Shown one piece after another: positions 58,750-64,000 of a stretch of 64,000 nucleotides of DNA. The notes beneath the pieces were generated by a model, which was not told the origin of the DNA, did no database searches, and saw nothing but the letters and a program-made list of their open reading frames with translations. The translations under genes were made by a program, and so were the position numbers. This stretch comes from Caproicibacterium lactatifermentans (lineage in GTDB: Bacteria > Bacillota > Clostridia > Oscillospirales > Acutalibacteraceae). The DNA is taken from NCBI RefSeq assembly GCF_013315815.1, contig NZ_CP046051.1, forward strand, positions 1,418,501 through 1,482,500, in the 5' to 3' direction. How positions within the stretch are numbered: position 1 is the stretch's first letter; every line of letters starts with the position of its first letter.

Positions 58750-58794
58750 GGAAAAGTTATGCATGGCCTTACAGGGCTGTTTGAGAGGTTGTAA
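58747..58794 (+). pseudogene. HK97 gp10-like tail-joining gene, 3' fragment
   Basis: The last 14 codons of the split gene (GKVMHGLTGLFERL) plus stop TAA 58792-58794. The stop overlaps the ATG of the next gene by one base, the normal coupling in such tail modules. Its partner is 2506-2802. Confidence 0.8.
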
Positions 58795-59153
58795 TGTCTA
58801 TGGACTGGAAACGACTTTATCTGTACTTAAAGGAACACGGTTACGACGTTTACAGTATGGGGCAGCACAAAGGGAAATGCACCGCACCTTATATTGTTTT
58901 ATGTAATAACGGGTCGACAAGAACAGGCGTCATAGAATATTCGCTGTATGAGCTGCTGCTATACTATCCCACCGCAGAGTACAGCAATTTTGAAAGCTAC
59001 ATTGATGGGATAGAAAAAGCTCTGAACCCCCTCTTCCCCACTCTCAAGCTGACCGACGGACCGGGAGTCCATTACCTTGACACAGACATAAACGCATATA
59101 TGACGAGCCTGACTTACCAAGTACAAAAATTTTCAGCAACAAACAGAGTTTGA
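58794..59153 (+). CDS. prophage 1 tail completion / minor structural protein
   Basis: The 119-residue protein (SMDWKRLYLYLKEHGYDVYSMGQHKGKCTAPYIVLCNNGST cut; GVIEYSLYELLLYYPTAEYSNFESYIDGIEKALNP cut; DGPGVHYLDTDINAYMTSLTYQVQKF cut) fits the tail-terminator position right after gp10. The order is a helix, a PYIVL strand, a Y..YELLLYYP strand and a final MTSLTYQ strand. It resumes the interrupted prophage 1 operon, since 1-2802 ends in gp10. The gene itself looks intact. Confidence 0.7.
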   Translation: MSMDWKRLYLYLKEHGYDVYSMGQHKGKCTAPYIVLCNNGSTRTGVIEYSLYELLLYYPTAEYSNFESYIDGIEKALNPLFPTLKLTDGPGVHYLDTDINAYMTSLTYQVQKFSATNRV

Positions 59154-59166
59154 AAGGATGATATAA

Positions 59167-59733
59167 ATGACACAGACAATTAGCAAAATGACCGGGCAGT
59201 CAGAAATACACGCCTCTATGGTGGAATTTGTTCCCGAGGATAGTACAAGCCCCGGGTTTGCGACAGAAACTATCAACAAGGTCAGTGCAGAGCCACAGAC
59301 AAAGACCACAGATGCCGTATCAAACGAATGCAAGGGACAAATTCTTGCAACAATTCCCGAAACAACAACTGTAACTGGAACAAAACTGACGCTTACCGGT
59401 GTCACATTATTACTGGATGCTCTGCCGCTTTTACAGGGCGGCGCGATTGAAAAAGATGAGGATGGAACGTCTTTTAAATCTTATACACCACCAATAAACG
59501 GCCAAGTATCCGGTGCGGCGTTTACGACAAATGTATATGAGGCTGTCATGGAAGGCAGCAACGTAATGTATTATCACAAGGTTTCCTACCTGCATTGCAA
59601 GGGCACTCCAATTTCGATTAACGCAGAGGATAACACATTCTTCGCTCCTGAGTATACGGTCAACAGCACCCCCGGCAAGGATGAAGCGCCATACAAAATC
59701 ACGAAAGTGGAATCTTTACCAGTTTACAACTAA
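59167..59733 (+). CDS. prophage 1 major tail protein
   Basis: The 188-residue protein (TQTISKMTGQSEIHASMVEFVPEDSTSPGFATETIN cut; NECKGQILATIPETTTVTGTKLTLTGVTLLLDALPLLQGG cut; YYHKVSYLHCKGTPISINAEDNTFFAPEYTVNSTP cut) fits a tail tube subunit: conserved strand-rich body ending YKITKVESLP. It follows the tail terminator and precedes the chaperone pair. ATG 59167 lies after AAAGGATG. It is unrelated in sequence to the tail tube of element 2 at 31910. It appears intact. Confidence 0.72.
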   Translation: MTQTISKMTGQSEIHASMVEFVPEDSTSPGFATETINKVSAEPQTKTTDAVSNECKGQILATIPETTTVTGTKLTLTGVTLLLDALPLLQGGAIEKDEDGTSFKSYTPPINGQVSGAAFTTNVYEAVMEGSNVMYYHKVSYLHCKGTPISINAEDNTFFAPEYTVNSTPGKDEAPYKITKVESLPVYN

Positions 59734-59754
59734 GTGAAGAAATGAGGTAATCAT

Positions 59755-60194
59755 ATGGCTGTGACGTCAATTGAAAGTATAAAAAATATTCCGATAGAGA
59801 AGTTGAATTGCCGGGGTGGGATCCTGATGCACCATTTGTTGCAAGTTTGCGGCGCCCATCCATGTTTGCCCTCGTATCTGAAGGAAAGATTCCGAATGGT
59901 TTGTTAGGGCCTGTTGCAAAGCTTTTCGGTGATGAGAAGAAATACACTGAGAAGGAAATGGGCGAAAACTTCAAGGAAATGTCCGAAATTTATATCATGA
60001 TGGCGAAGGTTGCGCTTGTTAAACCGACGTACACGGAACTTGAAAAAGCAGGTGTTAGTTTAACAGACGAACAACTTTTGTACATTTGGAACTTTACACA
60101 GACGGGGGTAGACGCTATGCGTCGATTTCGTGGCGTCAAAGCGGATGCTGAATCTGATGGCGGTATCGCAAGTGTATCACAAAAGGCCGAGTGA
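59755..60194 (+). pseudogene. prophage 1 tail assembly chaperone, frameshifted near its start
   Basis: ATG 59755 after GAGG opens AVTSIESIKNIPIEKLNCRGG, then the frame is lost. The conserved part ELPGWDPDAPFVASLRRPSMFALVSEGKIPN (cut) runs in another frame from about 59800. One added base near 59795-59800 (ATAGAG-GAAGTTGAATTGCC) restores IEEVELPGWDPD. The remaining frame codes KEMSEIYIMMAKVALVKPTYTEL (cut) and ends GIASVSQKAE. The chaperone guides tape-measure folding. One more sign that prophage 1 is not functional. Confidence 0.75.
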
Positions 60195-60393
60195 ACTGGT
60201 CGGAGGATTAGACGACTACACAGCCTATTGCTTCGATGAGGCAGCTCTATATTTACAGAGGCGCCGGGAGGATGGGGAGGAACCAGTTTACGTGTCAGAA
60301 GCGTCTACTCTTGCTGAATTTTACGGATTATCAGAAGACGATATACCATGGGATAAGAGCGAAACAAACAGGGGGCGATTAGATGCCTATTGA
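60157..60393 (+). CDS. second chaperone frame of prophage 1 (T extension)
   Basis: This frame overlaps the end of the chaperone by 38 bases: AVSQVYHKRPSELVGGLDDYTAYCFDEAALYLQRRREDGEE (cut) and ends PWDKSETNRGRLDAY. The YHKRPSELVG..DEYTAYCFDEA pattern is the usual T-type extension produced by translational frameshift or recoupling. No classic slip heptamer is seen in the overlap. The start at 60157 is arbitrary in the absence of a ribosome binding site. Confidence 0.55.
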   Translation: MAVSQVYHKRPSELVGGLDDYTAYCFDEAALYLQRRREDGEEPVYVSEASTLAEFYGLSEDDIPWDKSETNRGRLDAY

Positions 60394-63300
60394 TATGGGT
60401 GTTGCAAAGGGCCATATCGACATTGATTTTCGGAATTTGCAAACCGGCGTTGCATCTGCCACTAAGCAACTTAAAAGACTAAGCAGCGAATACAATCTGC
60501 AGGAATCGTCCCTAAAAAAGTTGGAGGCCGGGTTAAAACAGTCTGGCTGCGCTTTTCAACAGGCGGCACAGCACTCACAATACCTTTCAAATGAACTACA
60601 GTCCGCCAAAGCAAAAGCTGAAACTTACAATCGGAGCATTGCGGGGCTTAATGCAGTCATTGAGAAATCAAAGGCCGCGCAGGCGGAGCTGGCGCCGAAA
60701 ATTGAAAAAGTAAGCGCACAATATGAACGGGCGCAGGCCAAAATAAAAGCTGCATCAGAGACCTACAAGGCCGCTGCAAACGCCACCAAAGAAGCGGTTA
60801 AAGCGCACGGGGAAGACAGCGAAGAAGCGAAGGCAGCGGCGCAGGCGGAAGAAGCAGCAGGAAAATCTTATAATTCCGCCCGCAGCAGCGTGGAAAAGTA
60901 TAAAAATGAGTTGCTGCAGCTAAATGGCAAGCAGGAAGCTTATAGGCTAGATATTGAAGGAGCCAAAGACAAGACTGTTGAGTTTCAGACAGCACTTAAC
61001 AGGTCACAGGCGGAAATAAAGAATCTGTCCAGTCAGTTGGCAACGGCGCAGAGCAAACTTATTACATTTGGCACAGCAGCGCAGCAGGTGGGTAAAAAAT
61101 GGGAAGCTGCGGGCAAAAAGGTCAACGAAATAGGAAACGGGCTGACCCTTGGTGTATCCACTCCCCTTCTGGCCGTAGGCGGGGCTGCATTGAAAGTTGG
61201 CAATGACTTTGAGTCGCAAATGAGCCGCATCAAAGCAATTTCCGGTGCAACAGGAACCGAGTTCGAAAAACTAGAAAAGCAAGCGATTGACCTAGGCGCG
61301 CAAACATCATTTTCAGCTACCGAATCGGCAGAAGCGATGGAAAATTTAGCTTCGGCTGGTTTTGGAACAAATGAAATTATGGAAGCCATGCCGGGAATGC
61401 TCGATTTAGCCGCATCATCGGGTGAAGACCTTGCCAGCAGTGCAGATATTGCGGCTTCAACATTGAGAGGCTTTGGGCTAGAAGCAGGACAAGCAGGTCA
61501 TGTTGCGGATGTGTTGGCAAAGAACGTCGCAGACACAAACGCGGCCATTTCAGATACTGGCACTGCAATGAAATACATCGCCCCGGTCGCGCATTCTGCG
61601 GGGTGGTCTTTGGAGGAAGTTACAACCGCAATTGGCAAGCTTGCAGACGCAGGTATTAAAGGTGATCAGGCAGGCACTACGTTGCGCGGCGGATTGGCAC
61701 GACTCATGCAGCCGACCAAAGCCATGAAAAAGGCTACGAAGCAGTGCAGCACAGAATTTTATGATGCCCAGGGCAAAATGAAACCGTTGTCAACAATCAT
61801 TGACGATTTGCAAAAAGGCACTGCAAAGATGACAGATCAGCAGCGCGATAACGCTTTAGCAACTATTTTCGGTACAGAGTCGCTCAGCGGTTGGAAGGTG
61901 CTGCTGGGATCCAGTAAACCAGAGCTGGATAAATTAACAAACGGTTTAAAGAATTGTGACGGGGCCGCAAAAGACATGGCGAATACCATGCTTGACAATA
62001 CGGCAGGAAGTATAGAAGCTATGAAAGGCTCTCTGGAAACGGCCGGAATCACTTTACAGAAAGTAATGGCGCCGTCTGTCAAAATGATTGCAGATGATGT
62101 GACTAATCTTGCAAACAGCTTTTCAAAACTTCCTTCACCTATACAAGCTAACATTGTAAAGCTAGGGGCGCTTGCGATTGCAACTGGCCCTGTTGTGAAA
62201 GGCATCGGTGGAGTAATCTCTGGTGCTGGAAAAGCGGCTAAAACTGTCGGAAAACTTTCTGAAAAGCTCGGAAAAAAAGGCGTTGCGGCCGCCGCGGAAG
62301 AAGCGGCAAAAGCGGCTGGAGGAGCATCCTCTGCCGCAAAAACCGCGACAGCTGTTACTGGGGAGGCAACTGGATCAACTAGTGGATTAAATCTTGCACT
62401 GTCTGGCGTAGCCAAATCTGCGGGTCTATCTGCCGCCGGTGTCGGTGCCTTTGCCGGAGGCGTTGCTGCATTAGGTATTGCTGCTTATGCACTCGAAAAG
62501 CATCTTACACAAGCCGATTTGGCAAAACGGTTCGGGGAAATCACTCTTTCTGCTGAAGAATGCAGCACTGCAGCAAAGGACTTTGTTGATACAAAATGGT
62601 CCGCAAAGTTAAGTTTAGTTACCGATGCAAAGAAAAAATTGGACGAAACAAAAAAGCAAGTACAGGACACTGGTAAAGAGATTGAGAAGTATCACTATAT
62701 GGCAACAGCCGGTATTAAGCTTACCGGCAATGAATCTCAGTCATACAAATCTGCTATAGGCAAGTACATAAGCGATTGCCAGGAATATTTGAGACAAAAG
62801 CAAGTAACTGGGGAACTTGCTATCAGCGCTTCATTTATCCCTACATCTAAAAGTTACAGTAGTTTGAATAGCGCGCTGGATGGTCTGTATAGTACATACA
62901 ACGCAAAGTTGTCTCAGCTGTCAAAACAGATGAACAACTTGACTACAGCTGCGCTGAAAGACGGTGTGATTGACGCGGACGAGAGCAAAGCTATTGAAGC
63001 TCTCAAAAGCAAGATGCAGACGGTCGTTGATACGGTTAGTTATGAAAAGTACGATGCGCATCTTAAAGCATTGGAAATTACAACAACTGACACACGACTT
63101 AGTCTGCAAAGTGCTGGGCAACTTGCGGCAGAAGTTAGTAAAGAAAACGCAGTCTCAGCTGGACAAATATAATCAATCATATCAGTTGACGGTTGATGAA
63201 ATTCAATTTGCACTTTCGCAGGGGGCCATAAGCCAAAGTGATGCAAAAGAACTCACAACTGAGGCGCAAGGCCAATTAAATGCACAAAAAACAGATATTG

Positions 63301-64000
63301 TGCTAAAGGGATTCACAGTATCCTTTGACACAAATATGCGCAGTTTTGAATCTGATTTGAATAAAGTCGGGAGCAGCATCACAGAACTGTTTTCTTCTAA
63401 AGCGTCAACTATCCAAGATGAAATGGACAAGTAGACAATCAAATCTGGGATAACATGAGCTTGACGGAACGCAATAGCCTATCAACAGCATACAACAACT
63501 GCAAGAAAAGTTGCGACCAAATGGAAAACAGTTACCAGGATATTGTCAAGGCCGGTGAAGTGCCAAATAAAGCTTTTATGGACGGCTACTTAAAAATGGA
63601 CCTCGCCAGAGCCATTGCAACACATGGCACGCCCTACCACGTCATTGCCAAAAGCATCATGGATAGCAACGATAAATCAACTGTCATGAAAAAATTGCAG
63701 GAAGAATTTGATACCCTTCCGAAAGGCGTACAGAATGCTCTTAACAAAGATTACGGTATTATAAAAGATTCATCTGGAAAAATCATACAGCAGCGACTTA
63801 CGACATAGCAAACAGCAGCGCAGGTGTTACAGGCGTCTTACAAACAGTTTGGAATGAATATTTCGACGGGGCTGGCAGAATCACTAAACAAAGCCGGACC
63901 GGAGGTTCAAAAAGAAGTACAAACGCTTTTTGGGAAACTGAAAGACGAAAAGGGGTTGTCTACATCTGAGCTCAAAAGTTATTGGGGTGACTTGGGTTAT
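60383..64000 (+). pseudogene. prophage 1 tape measure gene with two frameshifts and a nonsense codon (runs off the window)
   Basis: The first 929 residues read normally: coiled coil to ~220, TP901-like core (VGKKWEAAGKKVNEIGNGLTLGVSTPLLAVGGAAL cut; SAGFGTNEIMEAMPGMLDLAASSGEDLASSADIAAS cut; LGSSKPELDKLTNGLKNCDGAAKDMANTMLDNTAG cut), Ala-rich helices near 590-710. Near 63138 the frame shifts: SKENAVSAGQI-stop, while SKKTQSQLDKYNQSYQLTVDE continues in the next frame to TAG 63432. A second shift there leads to DNQIWDNMSLTERNSL. An in-frame TAG at 63806-63808 interrupts RLTT-stop-QTAAQVLQASYKQFG. The remaining frame stays open to the window edge (SYWGDLGY). Confidence 0.85.

Noticed and set aside
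58597..58794. A 65-codon forward frame crossing the right attachment junction.
   Set aside because: Only its last part is meaningful (end of gp10). The upstream portion is element end DNA without a ribosome binding site.
63432..63808. Amber (TAG) reassignment in prophage 1, suggested by TAG codons in the tape measure gene.
   Set aside because: After the first TAG the same frame is closed and homologous sequence continues in another frame, so at least that one is a frameshift. No suppressor tRNA was seen in the window.

Overview
The window looks like chromosome from a Gram-positive anaerobe of the class Clostridia, probably Oscillospiraceae/Ruminococcaceae. The grounds are a complete trpEGDCFBA operon with a tRNA-Trp T-box leader, strong AGGAGG ribosome binding sites, and phage families typical of gut Clostridia. 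The genus cannot be fixed from sequence alone. No tRNA, rRNA or CRISPR array was seen.

The layout is nested. (1) The outer layer, 1-2802 and 58747-64000, is a decaying resident prophage (prophage 1): scaffold, frameshifted N4-gp56-like capsid, connectors, a split gp10 gene, tail genes, and a tape-measure gene broken by two frameshifts and one nonsense codon. (2) A ~55.9-kb element (element 2) lies inside prophage 1's gp10 gene. Its ends can be read directly: both junctions share an in-frame TCG codon. Joining the element's ends rebuilds an attP with perfect 11-bp inverted arms placed symmetrically around a central TC. Removing the element restores a 113-codon gp10 frame. Two large serine recombinase genes lie next to its right end.

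Element 2, left to right. 3051-15230 is a seven-gene, single-strand, tightly spaced block: a three-gene ABC-three-component-like set, an XRE regulator, type I hsdM/hsdS/hsdR, and a DUF262/DUF1524 nuclease. 15746-18909 holds early phage genes, ending in a VapE-type gene cut by an IS3-family element (about 18913-20808). 20952-40301 is a GC-richer packaging, head and tail module, with a likely -1 frameshift in the tail chaperone and a reverse-strand small gene before the tape measure. 50083-54007 is the GH18 tail protein, holin and GH25 endolysin module. 54130-58122 is a zinc-finger gene, a SHOCT gene and the twin recombinases. An SseB-like accessory gene sits beside the right end.

The oddest part is 41091-49820. 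The complete trp operon, a CpXC-domain gene, a small acidic protein gene and the first ~150 codons of mnmA lie in the middle of element 2's late region. They sit exactly between an AT-rich MerR-type regulator gene and an AT-rich 64-residue gene that together look like one phage accessory cassette. Either chromosomal DNA was captured by the element or the assembly is chimeric; read-level evidence is needed to choose. Coordinates of starts were chosen by ribosome binding site and family length and may differ from automatic calls.
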